A model generated the notes under the pieces. The model searched no databases and was not told the origin of the DNA. It worked only from the letters and a program-made list of their open reading frames with translations. A DNA stretch of 64,000 nt from an uncultured Alphaproteobacteria bacterium (GTDB lineage: Bacteria > Pseudomonadota > Alphaproteobacteria > Rs-D84): contig CAMRSV010000002.1 in assembly GCA_947053455.1 (NCBI GenBank), forward strand, positions 57,502 through 121,501. The letters run 5' to 3'. This document shows, in pieces, positions 45,238-55,369 of the stretch (the first letter of the stretch is position 1; each line of letters opens with the position of its first letter). Position numbers and translations under genes: made by a program.

Positions 45238-45384
45238 TTACGCTTGGTACACCATTATGCATGCACATGGACTTAATTTTAATTCGTTATTATCGTATCC
45301 AACACCGACCGGTTCACGGTCATACACCTGGCCGCACCCGGCCAAGGCCAATACAACAAACACGCCCAAAATAATTTTTTTCAT
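45238..45384 (-). CDS. Small VirB7-like lipoprotein (48 aa, absent from the ORF track)
   Basis: Manual translation MKKIILGVFVVLALAGCGQVYDREPVGVGYDNNELKLSPCACIMVYQA*; lipobox LAGC. Confidence 0.65.
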   Translation of the reverse strand: MKKIILGVFVVLALAGCGQVYDREPVGVGYDNNELKLSPCACIMVYQA

Positions 45385-45540
45385 ATGTGCTTTCCCCTTT
45401 CCTATATATCTATAATCAAATTATAAAAAAATTGCAACCACGCGGTCAAGTCCAAAAGGGGTCAATCCTATAAAAATATTGACACACGGAAAAATTATAC
45501 TAGAATGCGCCTTAATACACAAAAAAAAAATGTAAATAAA

Positions 45541-46452
45541 ATGCAAGACAATATATCAGTACCATATTATGACAACTTTTATCAGATTACAGACCGTCGT
45601 GGGCGGCCACTGACGAATATTTATTGGTCACAAACAAACATAGACACACCGTCTGTCGGAACAATATACCTTATTCACGGTTACGGCGGCAGCCCGATTG
45701 AACCATGTATGAAAATACCAATGCATGCAGCACTAAAAAATGGATTTGATGTCGTCGCGATTGAGGGCGCGGCCCTGTCCGCGACATATGATTTCAAAAA
45801 AGATGTAACCAGAATGAACCTGGCGCGTCAAAAATCCGCCATATTTGAAGGATTGAATTTCTGTAAAGAAATGCCTGGAATAAATCATAAAAATCGCATT
45901 GCATGGTCTCATTCGCTGTCATGTCGCGCACTGTCCGACATGATTGTCGCCAAAGAACCAGTAAAAAGCTTTTTTAATGAACTTGTCCTGAACAATCCGT
46001 ATTTCCTGCCACCAAGCCGGGTAATAAAAACGCGGGAACGGTTGATGCAGCGTGACCCCACCGGGAAAATGTGGCAATCGGCGCTAAATCGCATGTCAAT
46101 GCAAAGACGACAAATTGAAAACATAGAATTCAAAATACCGACATGTCTACAAAATCTAACGGTTCCATTACCGCGCGATTGGGCCGAATTGGATGGCAAT
46201 CTGCCCAGTATTGCCAAACGTATGTCCAAGTTTGTCGACAGCCTGCACATATCGTTTGTTCTGGGAACGGCTGATGACATGGCAGAATATGCACAAAATG
46301 TCCAAATATTCAACGAATTAAAGGTATCAAATAAAAATTTGATATCCATAGACGGCGCGAACCACTTGTTTGAAAACAAACTGGATGAATACGAAAACAA
46401 TGTAAATATAATTTTGAGTCGTATAAAGACCAAGTATTTAAATGAAAAATAA
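45541..46452 (+). CDS. Alpha/beta-hydrolase-like protein
   Basis: TIYLIHGYGGSPIEP, IAWSHSLSCRA nucleophile-like elbow, ISIDGANHLF. Confidence 0.65.
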   Translation: MQDNISVPYYDNFYQITDRRGRPLTNIYWSQTNIDTPSVGTIYLIHGYGGSPIEPCMKIPMHAALKNGFDVVAIEGAALSATYDFKKDVTRMNLARQKSAIFEGLNFCKEMPGINHKNRIAWSHSLSCRALSDMIVAKEPVKSFFNELVLNNPYFLPPSRVIKTRERLMQRDPTGKMWQSALNRMSMQRRQIENIEFKIPTCLQNLTVPLPRDWAELDGNLPSIAKRMSKFVDSLHISFVLGTADDMAEYAQNVQIFNELKVSNKNLISIDGANHLFENKLDEYENNVNIILSRIKTKYLNEK

Positions 46453-46456
46453 AAAA

Positions 46457-46471
46457 CGCGGAATTTCCGCG
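46457..46471. terminator. Bidirectional terminator CGCGGAATTTCCGCG
   Basis: 7-bp stem flanked by A6/T6 between convergent genes. Confidence 0.75.
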
Positions 46472-46478
46472 TTTTTTA

Positions 46479-48767
46479 TTAAAACTGTGTTTCAAACGAC
46501 AGCAGGAATCGCTGTTCCCGGTCGTAATCGTTTAGTTTCAACGGCCATCCCCAACTAAAATTCATCGGCCCCATTGGTGTATTCCAATAAATTCCAACAC
46601 CAACGCTGGTTCGTATATCCTGGTCTATGTAATTATTACGGCATCCATAATATGGGTGACAAAATGTCTTTTCCTCATGCGGAGGTTTACCCAAAATACC
46701 GTAATCCGCAAAAACAAATCCCTTTATCTGATATTCGTCGGGGATAAATATCGGGAAATTCAACTGCGTCGACCCGTTCAATTTCCACAATCCCCCCAAG
46801 GAGTACGTCTGATATGCCCAGTTTCGCGAGCCGACACCGGCAATATCAAATCCGCGCAATGTTTCACCGCCCAAGAAATAACGGTACACACGCGATATAT
46901 ATTCACCACCGACCGAATGCAACATCCCGAAATCAAGCGACGAACGCAATTGCCAACGGTCATCCCAGAATTTAACCATTCCGATAATATCCGCGGTATA
47001 ACGCATATAGCTTTCCGTACCCCCAAAACCGGTGTAGGATATACCCAAATTACTTACTATACCAGTATGTGTGTTCTGTTGAAAATTTGTATCAAGATTG
47101 TAATAACGGAAACTGGTGCCAATCGTAAATAAATTCGCCGCATGCCAATCGCCACCCAATTGTAAATCATAATTCTGATCAAACGCCGCCGACAAACGCA
47201 CACTCTGCGTCCAATGATCAGTCAGACGCCACCCCATGCGTCCCGCAATGGTCAAGGAATCGCGGTCATAACCGAAACTGCCCAATGACGAATAATCATA
47301 CATTGTGTACGACACGTCAACCCCAGCCGACAACGGACGGCCAAACAAATATGGTTCTGTAAAACTAAACAATGCCTGTTTTTGATACTGGGCAATGGAA
47401 CCGCGCAGTTGTACAACTTGACCGCGGCCCATAAAATTACTTTCCGTAATACCGGCGTCAACCATAAATCCATTTATGTTTGACCAACCGAAACCACCGG
47501 ATAATTCACCGGTTGGCTGTTCTTCAACCTTGATATCCAGATTCATCATATTTGCATCCGCGATACGCGTCGGGACAATCTGAACATCCTTAAAATAACG
47601 TGTACGCATCAGGTTCTGGCGCGTTTCTTCAATCGTCTGCAGTGAAAACGGGTCGCCCGGCCGCATTGGCGTCAATTGTTCAATAACACTATCAAATGTG
47701 CGAACATTTCCTAAAATATTTATGGAATTTATGTAAATTCGGTTCGTTTTTTTTATTTTAAATTTTAAATCAATCGTGCGCGCATCATCGTTCTTTTTTG
47801 CATCCGGTTCAACACTGATGAACGCGTAACCATGATCGCCGACCATGCCGCGCATTGCGGAAATAGTTTCCTCGACCTTGTCAATGTTGTAAACATCGCC
47901 GGTCTTCATTTTTATTATTTCCATCAACTTTTCATCCGGTACGTCCGGAAACGGATTGTCAATCGAAAGCGTGCCGAATTTATAAACCGGCCCCTCGTCC
48001 ACGGTAAAGGTAACCGAATAGTACTGACGGTCAGGCGTAAAGACGCCATTTGCGTTTTTAACCTGAAAATCAACATGACCATTGCGCATATAGAATTGAC
48101 GCAACATTTGCTGATCATATTGGATTCTGTCTTCATCAAACACATCAAACTGCGTCATAAAACGCCACCAGGCATGTTCACGTGACAATATTTCACCGCG
48201 CAGCGTCTTGTCACTAAATTTCTTATTCCCCTCAAAATCAATATTGGTGATGTACGTCGGATGACCTTCGGTGATTTCATACACAACATTGACACGATTG
48301 TCGCCCTGGTTTATTTTCTTTGGGTTAATGCGCGTGCCAAAATAACCCTTGCGTTGATAAATTACCAACATGCGCTGCACATCAGAACCGATTACGGATT
48401 CATCATAAGATGCGCGTTCCTTTAGCCGTATTTCTTTTTTTAGATCATCTGTTGAAACTTTGTCGTTACCCTCGACCGTCACCATACCGACAATGGGTGC
48501 CTCTGCCACATCTATTTTCAGGACATTTCCAGACATATATACATTTATTTTTGAGAAACATCCGCTTTCCTGTAGCTTCTTGGCAATTTGATTTGTGCGT
48601 TCTGCGCCGACATTTTCACCAACTTTTACATCAGATAAAATACGGATTGATTCCGCATCCATACGACTGTTGCCGGCAACATCAATTCTGGAAACCGTTG
48701 CGCCGTACGTCGGCGCAAACGCCATAATGGAACATACAATAAATAATAACCCAGATTCTTTTTTCAT
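46479..48767 (-). CDS. bamA: Outer membrane assembly factor BamA
   Basis: Five POTRA-like repeats, RGFDIAGVG, terminal barrel ending QRFLLSFETQF. Confidence 0.94.
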   Translation of the reverse strand: MKKESGLLFIVCSIMAFAPTYGATVSRIDVAGNSRMDAESIRILSDVKVGENVGAERTNQIAKKLQESGCFSKINVYMSGNVLKIDVAEAPIVGMVTVEGNDKVSTDDLKKEIRLKERASYDESVIGSDVQRMLVIYQRKGYFGTRINPKKINQGDNRVNVVYEITEGHPTYITNIDFEGNKKFSDKTLRGEILSREHAWWRFMTQFDVFDEDRIQYDQQMLRQFYMRNGHVDFQVKNANGVFTPDRQYYSVTFTVDEGPVYKFGTLSIDNPFPDVPDEKLMEIIKMKTGDVYNIDKVEETISAMRGMVGDHGYAFISVEPDAKKNDDARTIDLKFKIKKTNRIYINSINILGNVRTFDSVIEQLTPMRPGDPFSLQTIEETRQNLMRTRYFKDVQIVPTRIADANMMNLDIKVEEQPTGELSGGFGWSNINGFMVDAGITESNFMGRGQVVQLRGSIAQYQKQALFSFTEPYLFGRPLSAGVDVSYTMYDYSSLGSFGYDRDSLTIAGRMGWRLTDHWTQSVRLSAAFDQNYDLQLGGDWHAANLFTIGTSFRYYNLDTNFQQNTHTGIVSNLGISYTGFGGTESYMRYTADIIGMVKFWDDRWQLRSSLDFGMLHSVGGEYISRVYRYFLGGETLRGFDIAGVGSRNWAYQTYSLGGLWKLNGSTQLNFPIFIPDEYQIKGFVFADYGILGKPPHEEKTFCHPYYGCRNNYIDQDIRTSVGVGIYWNTPMGPMNFSWGWPLKLNDYDREQRFLLSFETQF

Positions 48768-48768
48768 A

Positions 48769-49827
48769 TCAGTTCAATCCAAATACGCGCGCCAAATCAT
48801 TCCACATGGTCAATACGAACAATGCACCAATCAACAGCCATCCGCACGCAAATACAATTTCCATTCCACGCCCGCCAAGTTTGCGACGGGTAACCCCCTC
48901 TATTATCAATATCAACAGATATCCCCCATCCAAAACCGGCAACGGCAACAAATTTATAACACCCAAGTTAACAGATATCAATGCAATTATTGATAAAAAG
49001 GCAAACAATCCCATCGCCATGGCCTTGCCAGATTCCTCTGCAATTGTTATAAACGAGCCTAACTGCTTTGACGAACGTTCGCCAGTCACGATTTGCTTTA
49101 ACACAACAAGAAGTGTTTTGGAACGCTTGTACGTTTCACGTGCGCCGGAATATAACGCGCCGAAAAATCCCTTTTTGCGGAATTCAGTTTTGCTGCCGTC
49201 TGCAATCAACCCCCAGCGTTCTGCAGGCGCCAATTTTACCTGAACCAGTTTTTCACCGCGCACAATCAGAACATTCGCATTTCGGTTTGACGCCACTTCT
49301 TTGGCAATAATCAGTTCACCCCAGTTTGTAATCCTTGCCTCATCAATACGGACAATTGTATCACCGGGTTTTACACCTGCATTAAATGCAACAGATTCCT
49401 GAATAACTTGGCCTACAACCGGCAATTGAACATTCTTTGGTTGAAACATAAACAACGCCGAATAAATCCCCCATGCCAAAAGAAAGTTCATTGTGACACC
49501 GGCAATGAAAATTATAAATTGTTTCCATGCAGGCACAGACAGAAAATGTCCTTTTTTCTTGGCGGCGGGCAATTCATTGTATTTCTTGCGGTCAAACATA
49601 TCCTCCTGGCCATAGATTGACACAAAGCCCCCCAGCGGCAATGCCGCCAACTGCCACTGTGTGCCATGGCGGTCATGCCATTTGATTAGCGCCGGTCCAA
49701 ACCCAATGGAAAAGGTATTTACACGAACCCCGGCCCAACGCGCCGCCATAAAATGCCCCAGTTCATGAACAAACACCACAACACCCAATACAACCAGCAG
49801 TGCGATAATGGTTAAAATGATATGCAT
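48769..49827 (-). CDS. rseP: RIP metalloprotease RseP
   Basis: FVHELGHFMAARWAGVRV, PDZ region, NLLPLPVLDGGYLL. Confidence 0.94.
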   Translation of the reverse strand: MHIILTIIALLVVLGVVVFVHELGHFMAARWAGVRVNTFSIGFGPALIKWHDRHGTQWQLAALPLGGFVSIYGQEDMFDRKKYNELPAAKKKGHFLSVPAWKQFIIFIAGVTMNFLLAWGIYSALFMFQPKNVQLPVVGQVIQESVAFNAGVKPGDTIVRIDEARITNWGELIIAKEVASNRNANVLIVRGEKLVQVKLAPAERWGLIADGSKTEFRKKGFFGALYSGARETYKRSKTLLVVLKQIVTGERSSKQLGSFITIAEESGKAMAMGLFAFLSIIALISVNLGVINLLPLPVLDGGYLLILIIEGVTRRKLGGRGMEIVFACGWLLIGALFVLTMWNDLARVFGLN

Positions 49828-49890
49828 GTGTCCCCTTTCCTTTTGTTAAAAATGCCACAAATAAAATACGCTGTCATCCCATGTTAGTAA

Positions 49891-50541
49891 TCATAATGTC
49901 ACCAGCCATATAATCGGCAGCACATAAATCCAGCCATCAAATCTGTCTAGCAGACCGCCATGTCCCGGAATCAGGCGGCCAAAATCCTTGATTCCCATGC
50001 GGCGTTTTATCATGCTTGCGGTCAAGTCGCCATACTGACTAAACAGCGCGACACTTATTCCAATCCACATCAATTGCGGCATAAACATGTCCGTCCCCAG
50101 CAGCCCATACATAACCGCCGCCAGTGTTCCGCATATAATGCCCGCAATCTGACCCGACCATGTTTTGCCCGCGGACAATCGTTCCCACATTTTATCACCG
50201 CCAATCAATTTTCCAAACGCCCACGCGCCGATGTCCGCCGCCCCGATAATCAACAACAGCAGTAATATAATCCATGGCCGCGCGCCAATAAAATATGCAG
50301 CCGCCAACATAACAAACAACCATGCGACAAAGCCACCAAACACCCACATGTTTCTACCGCGCCTACGCACGTCACGGGGCGTGCGATAAAGGCACCACAA
50401 CATTTCAGCAATCATACCAACCACAATCAGCACTGATAACACGCGCACGGCTGGTAATCCGAAATACTGCAAAACCGCGACCCCACCGGCAATCAGTAAC
50501 ATAAATGCACCTGCAATGATTCTCTGTGTTGTATTTGACAT
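49891..50541 (-). CDS. cdsA: Phosphatidate cytidylyltransferase
   Basis: SMIKRRMGIKDFGRLIPGHGGLLDRFDGWI; start at MSNTTQ. Confidence 0.92.
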   Translation of the reverse strand: MSNTTQRIIAGAFMLLIAGGVAVLQYFGLPAVRVLSVLIVVGMIAEMLWCLYRTPRDVRRRGRNMWVFGGFVAWLFVMLAAAYFIGARPWIILLLLLIIGAADIGAWAFGKLIGGDKMWERLSAGKTWSGQIAGIICGTLAAVMYGLLGTDMFMPQLMWIGISVALFSQYGDLTASMIKRRMGIKDFGRLIPGHGGLLDRFDGWIYVLPIIWLVTL

Positions 50542-50551
50542 ATCATATACC

Positions 50552-51319
50552 TTATTTTTTCTTTCCGGCATAGTTCGCCTTTTTACCGCCGCCAAAGCGC
50601 CGGTTGCGTTTTGAAAATTCATTTAACGTGAATTGCCATAACTTTTCACTCTTTACAAAATCAGGCCAGTGTTCCGGTATAAACAGCAATTCTGCATACG
50701 CCAATTTCCACAACATGAAATTTGAAAGGCGGAATTCATTACTGGTTCGAACCATCAAATCCACCGGCAATAAATCACTAGTATCCATAAAGGTTTCAAA
50801 TGTATCGCGGTCAACCGGTTTTCCCGCAGCGATTGCTGCGTTTACGGCATCAACAATTTCGTCGCGCCCACCATAATTCAATGCAAAAACGACCGTACCA
50901 CCGGTGTTTTCAGCAGACGATTCTTCCAATTTGTCGCACAAGTCTGCCAATTTTTTAGGCAAACGCGCACGCGATCCAACAACTCGATACCGCAGATTTT
51001 TTTCAACCGCGTGTTTCATGTTCTTTTTCAATTCGCTATAGAACAATCCCATCAGGTAATCAACTTCTTCCTTGGAACGGTTCCAGTTTTCTGTCGAAAA
51101 AATCCAAAACGTGACGGTTGACACACCATGCGATATGAACCAATCAACCAGATTTTCAAAATTGGCAATTCCTGCCTTGTGTCCCAATAGCGGTGGCAAC
51201 CCGCGATTTTCCGCCCACCGGCGGTTTCCATCACAAATAAACGCAACATGCTGCGGAATTTTCGGCGTCGCATGTGTCGCGGTCTTTTTCTTTAGAAACT
51301 TAAACATTTCGTATCCCAT
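50552..51319 (-). CDS. uppS: Isoprenyl transferase (UPP synthase)
   Basis: FICDGNRRWAENRGLPPLLGHKAG, STENWNRS, VRTSNEFRLSNFMLWKLAYAELLFIPEHWPDF. Confidence 0.93.
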   Translation of the reverse strand: MGYEMFKFLKKKTATHATPKIPQHVAFICDGNRRWAENRGLPPLLGHKAGIANFENLVDWFISHGVSTVTFWIFSTENWNRSKEEVDYLMGLFYSELKKNMKHAVEKNLRYRVVGSRARLPKKLADLCDKLEESSAENTGGTVVFALNYGGRDEIVDAVNAAIAAGKPVDRDTFETFMDTSDLLPVDLMVRTSNEFRLSNFMLWKLAYAELLFIPEHWPDFVKSEKLWQFTLNEFSKRNRRFGGGKKANYAGKKK

Positions 51320-51328
51320 GTTGCCTGA

Positions 51329-51889
51329 TTAAACGGACATAATGTCGTTTTCTTTTTGCTTGGCCAGTGCGTCAACTTCCGCTGCACGCGCATCAAATAC
51401 CTTTTGAATATCATCTTCAAATTTACGCTGATCGTCTTCGGAAATTTCCTTTTCCGTGACGGCGCGTTTGATTTTACCCATTGCATCTTGGCGAATATTG
51501 CGCATAGAAATCTTGGCTTCTTCGGCATATTTGCCAGACACCTTGACCAATTCCTTGCGACGTTCTTCGGTCAGTGGCGGCAGATTCAGGCGAATAACCC
51601 CACCGGCAGTCATTGGATTCAAACCCAATCCCGAATCACGTATTGCCTTTTCCACAGCGGCAGCGTTTGATGCATCCCATACGGTCACGGACAGTGTCTG
51701 GTTATCTGGTGCAGAAACCGTCGCCACCTGGTTCAAAGGCATATCTGCGCCATAAACCGGCACACGCACCCCATCCAACAAATGCACAGACGCACGTCCC
51801 GTGCGCAATCCGGCGAATTCATTTTTCAAAACTTCGATTGTTTGCAATGTTTTTTGTTCGATTTCGGCCTTTAGGGCTTGATAATCCAT
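51329..51889 (-). CDS. frr: Ribosome recycling factor
   Basis: LRTGRASVHLLDGVRVPVYGADMPLNQVATVS, VRNIRQDA-like region. Confidence 0.95.
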   Translation of the reverse strand: MDYQALKAEIEQKTLQTIEVLKNEFAGLRTGRASVHLLDGVRVPVYGADMPLNQVATVSAPDNQTLSVTVWDASNAAAVEKAIRDSGLGLNPMTAGGVIRLNLPPLTEERRKELVKVSGKYAEEAKISMRNIRQDAMGKIKRAVTEKEISEDDQRKFEDDIQKVFDARAAEVDALAKQKENDIMSV

Positions 51890-51969
51890 ATTTATCTCCT
51901 TGAGTTAAAAAAAGATTAGCAAATTGATTTGACATTTGGCAAGAAGAAATATAGAATACAAATCCGCAT

Positions 51970-52045
51970 GGGGTTGTAGCTCAGTTGGTAGAGCACTTGC
52001 ATGGCATGCAAGGGGTCGTCGGTTCGAGTCCGATCAGCTCCACCA
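51970..52045 (+). tRNA. tRNA-Ala(GGC)
   Basis: Cloverleaf with loop atGGCat and encoded CCA. Confidence 0.94.
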
Positions 52046-52057
52046 AGAATGCAGTAT

Positions 52058-52135
52058 GGCGGGTGTAGCTCAGTTGGTTAGAGCACCGGTTTGTGGTACC
52101 GGTTGTCGCCGGTTCGAATCCGGTCACCCGCCCCA
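52058..52135 (+). tRNA. tRNA-His(GTG)
   Basis: Cloverleaf with loop ttGTGgt, G-1:C73 pairing possible, encoded CCA. Confidence 0.94.
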
Positions 52136-52370
52136 TTAAGAAAGCCGCCGTTTGGCGGATTTTTTAATGGGTATGCGGTACCGTGATGCGAAACGGCGAA
52201 AAAAAGCCGGTCGAACCGCAGCACAAAGGCGGATGCAAATACGCCGGTTTGCCCGTCGGGCAAATTGTGCAAGGTGACGAAGTAATCCGGTCACCCGCCC
52301 CATTAAGAAAGCCGCCGTTTGGCGTTTTTTTTAATGGGTATGCGGTACCGTGATGCGAAACGGCGAAAAA
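52117..52370 (+). repeat. Two near-identical ~88-bp direct repeats spanning the tRNA-His 3' end and downstream sequence
   Basis: aatccggtcacccgccccattaagaaagccgccgtttggcg...atgggtatgcggtaccgtgatgcgaaacggcgaaaaa at 52117-52205 and 52284-52370. Confidence 0.92.
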
Positions 52371-52510
52371 GCTGCGCAAACAAACGAAAAATAAACCAAC
52401 GCCCCGTTTGGGGCGTTGGTTTATTTCAACCTAATTTTTCGTTTACTGTCCAATGCGTATTTATAACACTCTAAAACGGATTAAAAACGGAAATTTAAAA
52501 TTACGGCGTC

Positions 52511-52768
52511 CTATTTTATAACCGCCGTCTTAATAAGCGTGACATCTTCTTTTATTCCGTCGATTTTCGACTGCAATTGGCCAATACCGGTTTCAAGTAT
52601 CGTAGTCCGCGTTTCCAGCGCAGCTATACGGCTATCGGCACGTTCCAATTCCGCTAATGATGAATCTTGGCGTGCAACCCAGTAAATCAGCCCGGCGACA
52701 AACGCAATCAAAAACCAACTGTCGCGCAGAAAATCAACCACGCCCATAAAATTTTGTTCATTTGACAT
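52511..52768 (-). CDS. Small TM + coiled-coil protein in phage module (holin/spanin-like candidate)
   Basis: MSNEQNFMGVVDFLRDSWFLIAFVAGLIYWVARQ followed by coiled coil. Confidence 0.5.
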   Translation of the reverse strand: MSNEQNFMGVVDFLRDSWFLIAFVAGLIYWVARQDSSLAELERADSRIAALETRTTILETGIGQLQSKIDGIKEDVTLIKTAVIK

Positions 52769-52821
52769 TACGTTCTGCAAAACGCGCCGCCGATACAGAT
52801 ACAACCGGCGGCGCGAAAAGA

Positions 52822-53013
52822 TTACTTGCCCCTCTCTATTAAATGCTCAATCTGGTGAACCAGGGCGCGCTGTGCTTCCAGACCACGCAATTCCGCGTCC
52901 GAAGCACCCGGCCCCAACACCCGTTCAATTGTTATGCGGCGCAAATGCTGCATAACTGCACTACCCGCGGCCGTCGCAAAGGCTCGGGCAAAATTTTGTT
53001 CTATATCTCGCAT
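52822..53013 (-). CDS. Small phage-module protein
   Basis: 63-aa ORF directly downstream of the portal gene. Confidence 0.5.
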   Translation of the reverse strand: MRDIEQNFARAFATAAGSAVMQHLRRITIERVLGPGASDAELRGLEAQRALVHQIEHLIERGK

Positions 53014-53028
53014 TTATTTTCCCTTTGT

Positions 53029-54264
53029 TTATATTATTTGCTGTTCGGTCGCCGCCATACGAACAATCGGCGCAACATATTTCAATTCTGCATCACTGTG
53101 CAGGACAATTTTTTCAATCTCGCCGCGACGTGACAATATCTGCAGGCCACGATCCACCAGCGGTCGAATAAATTCGTGCAACAGGCGTCCGTATGTAGCC
53201 CCCAGTATTCGAACCATATCGGCATTTCGTGCCAGAATTTCCGTTGCTGTCATTTCTTTTTCCGACAGCAGCCCCAGTCTATCCGCCAATAACGCATGCC
53301 GAATTCGTTCACGCAAATCTTTTAGTATCAATTGCGAAACGTCAAAGTTCGCCCCCGACGCCAGTGGCGTCAGTCCCGATGAACCAACCGCCTTGGGAAT
53401 AATCGCACCAGGCGTCAAATTTATATTCGCCAGATTGATTACACCGTCATCATCAGCCTGCCATATGCCGGAAACTGCGATTGTCGCATTTTTCAAAACC
53501 AGTTCTACAACTTTGTTTGCGGTCTTGATATCTGGCAAAGCGCGCAACACAGGGCCGCGACCATAAATTTCACCACTAGCGACCGACCAACGGAATATCA
53601 AATATGGATTCGTTTCAAACCGCCCATGCGCAACAATATTGTTTTCGATATCACCACCAACATCCAGCCATGCAGTAAAGTCCTGGCCGACTAGTGCCTG
53701 AACCAGATTCAAAGGAATCTGTGGGTCTTTCTTTATTGCATCGCGAAGGCTTGCCGGGGGTGTCCATTCCGGGTACTTTTCCATGACATCTGCGGCGGGC
53801 ATTGTGGCCGTATGAAATACTGCATCTTTTAATATCGCAATATCCATCATTGGAATCGCGGTAAAAGTAAACGCAGATGCCGCACCAATCGGGTTTTCTG
53901 CCATAAAGAGGCACGCTGTACCCAATACAACCAAATCCATATAGCACTGGTGTACGGTTGTATAAAAATTGGAATCATTTAAATTCGCCCGCAATGCATC
54001 CGTCGCCTGGGCGGCATCGGGTGACTTATCACTTTCCGGCATCAGCGATATCCACATAGATTCGGGCGGCGTCAGCAACGAATACATTGATGCCGCCAGA
54101 TTGTCTGCAGCATCACTTGCCGTTGCATCAAACAGCATCGCCACATCATCATCGGCCGTTGGCATTGTATATTTTCGCGCACTTTCCCAACGGGCAAGCC
54201 ATGGCGCACGCGCATCTAACGCACGTCGATACATCTGTTGCAGATGTTTTATGTCATTTTTCAT
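53029..54264 (-). CDS. Podoviral portal / head-tail connector protein (T7 gp8-like)
   Basis: WESARKYTMPTADDDVAMLFDATASDAADNLAASMYSLLTPPESMWISL; RGPVLRALPDIKTANKVVEL. Confidence 0.85.
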   Translation of the reverse strand: MKNDIKHLQQMYRRALDARAPWLARWESARKYTMPTADDDVAMLFDATASDAADNLAASMYSLLTPPESMWISLMPESDKSPDAAQATDALRANLNDSNFYTTVHQCYMDLVVLGTACLFMAENPIGAASAFTFTAIPMMDIAILKDAVFHTATMPAADVMEKYPEWTPPASLRDAIKKDPQIPLNLVQALVGQDFTAWLDVGGDIENNIVAHGRFETNPYLIFRWSVASGEIYGRGPVLRALPDIKTANKVVELVLKNATIAVSGIWQADDDGVINLANINLTPGAIIPKAVGSSGLTPLASGANFDVSQLILKDLRERIRHALLADRLGLLSEKEMTATEILARNADMVRILGATYGRLLHEFIRPLVDRGLQILSRRGEIEKIVLHSDAELKYVAPIVRMAATEQQII

Positions 54265-54400
54265 ATATTCTCCTTTTTTTCCTTTGCAAAGAAATATTGT
54301 TTGTATTTATGATTCCCTCATCACCGGCAATTCCGGCAACGGGGCGTGGAAACCCGATAATCAGCATCGCAAACACAATTACCGATTAGTTGTCTCCAAT

Positions 54401-54447
54401 CTCCTGACCGTCAAAAACAACGGTTTTAGTTTGATAAAAACCAGGAG
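54401..54447 (+). promoter_or_regulatory. Second attenuator/RBS-masking-like leader related to 4351-4437
   Basis: CTCCTGACCGTCA matches CTCCTGACCATCA; terminator-like CCGTcaaaaacaACGGTTTT; CTCCTG can pair with CAGGAG RBS. Confidence 0.45.
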
Positions 54448-54454
54448 TTTGAAA

Positions 54455-54540
54455 ATGAAAAAACTGTTTGTTATTTATTGCTATAATACCTTTGGTAGCA
54501 GCAGTGAATACAAATATTCATCATAATTTAAACTTGGTAT
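54455..54540 (+). pseudogene. Decayed exported-protein gene fragment
   Basis: MKKLFVIY in one frame continues as FIAIIPLVAAVNTN (signal peptide) in another. Confidence 0.5.
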
Positions 54541-55369
54541 TCGCCTGTATCGGGCGCGATATAAATCCGCGCGCATGCACCGCAGTAAATTCGGCGCATA
54601 TCGCACCCGCCACCGCGTCCAGCCCGTCGTCATGCGTTGTCGCCCCCACCGGCATCCAGCCAATCATTTCGGCTATCAGTGGGGTTTGCGTGACGCGACG
54701 GTGCGCATGCAGCCGCCCGGTTGTCAAAACCGGTTCAATCGCATTCAATATTCTGTCCGCCTTGTTTGCGTGATTTGCGATTTTATTCACAACAACAGAC
54801 GCACCGCGCCGCATTGCCACGTCCCGCATTATTTCCGGCAACGCATTCCCAATTCCGTTTGTTTCAATTGTTATTCTGCGCATATGATGGCGTGCCATAA
54901 ATTCCAAAACCATTTCACATTGGCGTGCAAGTGGATGCAATTCTTCGTCCCCAACAACCAGATACAGCACATCATGAATATATATATGCCGGTTTTTATC
55001 ATCACGGTATATCATGACGCAAACGCTGCCGTCGGATTTTTTCCGTCCCGACGACGGGTCCCAGTAAATTGCCGCCCCGGTCATTGACGCGCCGTCTATC
55101 TTTGCGGTACGCAAATCAAATTCGGCGTCATAGATATCCAACGCATCCGGATCCAGACGCGCCCTGTCAGGCGCAATGTATTCCAGCATCATCTGCGCGG
55201 CAAAGTGACGCGGCCCCACCACTTCGCGCAGTTGCGCGATTGCCGACGGCGGAAATTTTTCAGGCCACGCCGGGTTTCCGGCCGCATCCGCTATCGGAAT
55301 TTTTAATTTCTGATACCCTTGCAAAAAAGGCGTTGAAAAAGCAAAATTTTCATATACTATATCTGACAT
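54521..55369 (-). CDS. Large terminase, C-terminal nuclease half
   Basis: FLQGYQKLKIPIADAAGNPAWPEKFPPSAIAQLREVVGPRHFAAQMML; nuclease-type motifs YWDPSSG, ETNGIG, DDGLDAVAG; start MSDIVYENF. Confidence 0.82.
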   Translation of the reverse strand: MSDIVYENFAFSTPFLQGYQKLKIPIADAAGNPAWPEKFPPSAIAQLREVVGPRHFAAQMMLEYIAPDRARLDPDALDIYDAEFDLRTAKIDGASMTGAAIYWDPSSGRKKSDGSVCVMIYRDDKNRHIYIHDVLYLVVGDEELHPLARQCEMVLEFMARHHMRRITIETNGIGNALPEIMRDVAMRRGASVVVNKIANHANKADRILNAIEPVLTTGRLHAHRRVTQTPLIAEMIGWMPVGATTHDDGLDAVAGAICAEFTAVHARGFISRPIQANTKFKL

